DNA of 5,462 nt from the NCBI GenBank assembly GCA_947036575.1, contig CAMQSH010000133.1, positions 1 through 5,462 of the forward strand. Direction: 5' to 3'. The notes under the pieces are model-generated. The model worked only from the letters and a program-made list of their open reading frames with translations. It did not search any database and was not told the origin of the DNA. Positions 5,343 to 5,462 of this stretch are shown here, piece after piece (within the stretch, counting starts at the first letter, position 1; each line of letters starts with the position of its first letter). Source of the stretch: an uncultured Brevinema sp. (lineage in GTDB: Bacteria; Spirochaetota; Brevinematia; Brevinematales; Brevinemataceae). A program made the position numbers and the translations under genes.

Positions 5343-5462
5343 ATGAGAATACCTATACAAAACACAAGCTTATTAGTAGTGGATATTCAAGAAAAATTTG
5401 TGTCTCATATTTATGAGTATGAAAAGCTATTAGCAAATTGTTGTGCTCTTATTAAAGGATGT
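5343..5462 (+). CDS. Isochorismatase-like cysteine hydrolase, N-terminal part (runs off the window)
   Basis: The first 40 codons are present. They contain the family's opening strand, SLLVVDIQEKF (residues 9-19), in which Asp14 corresponds to the catalytic Asp of the Asp-Lys-Cys triad of isochorismatase-like hydrolases (nicotinamidase, N-carbamoylsarcosine amidohydrolase and relatives). This is followed by a helix, YEYEKLLANCCALIKG, as usual for the fold. The catalytic Lys and Cys lie beyond the window, so the substrate cannot be told. The short N-terminus and the IQEKF form suggest a general cysteine hydrolase rather than true isochorismatase. No signal peptide is visible, so it is likely cytoplasmic. 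It may share a transcript with the frame at 4928-5288; no terminator separates them in the 54-base gap. Confidence 0.82.
   Translation, partial: MRIPIQNTSLLVVDIQEKFVSHIYEYEKLLANCCALIKGC

Overview
The window is very AT-rich (roughly one quarter G+C by eye), with compact genes, Shine-Dalgarno sites and ATGA-type gene overlap. Together with a Campylobacterota-like look to the proteins, this suggests an Arcobacter/Aliarcobacter-type organism or a relative. That assignment is an impression from composition and protein style; there is no rRNA or other marker gene here.

Left part (1-2669): the tail of a defence operon on the + strand. The first 59 bases encode the last 18 residues of an upstream protein whose ending matches the usual C-terminus of Eco57I/TaqI-like N6-adenine methylase or type IIG restriction-modification enzymes. 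Four bases after its stop begins a SIR2-family protein (64-1608) that keeps the NAD-binding and catalytic motifs. It overlaps by four bases a DUF3800 protein (1605-2669) that has all four acidic motifs of that RNase H-like family. The likely logic is a restriction-modification or methylase gene co-transcribed with an NAD-consuming effector and a putative nuclease or regulatory partner. I know of no named system with this SIR2-DUF3800 pair.

Middle part (2670-3292): a non-coding stretch with a near-consensus sigma-70 promoter, a series of hairpins and a strong intrinsic terminator. Together these define a candidate RNA of about 195 nt. Two 20-bp copies of an AGTGTAC-containing repeat lie 210 bp apart, one near the predicted transcription start and one after the terminator. 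Next comes the decayed N-terminus of a tyrosine recombinase (3046-3292). The arrangement looks like the integrase end of a genomic island that carried the defence genes.

Right part (3292-5462): what looks like ordinary chromosome. It holds a minus-strand lipoprotein of unknown function (3335-4372) with its own terminator and a 20-bp tandem duplication beside its ribosome-binding site. About 500 bases without a convincing gene follow, containing some inverted repeats. Then come a promoter and an approximately 119-residue reading frame (4928-5288) whose start codon is out of frame by one base, and the first 40 codons of an isochorismatase-like cysteine hydrolase that runs off the window (5343-5462).
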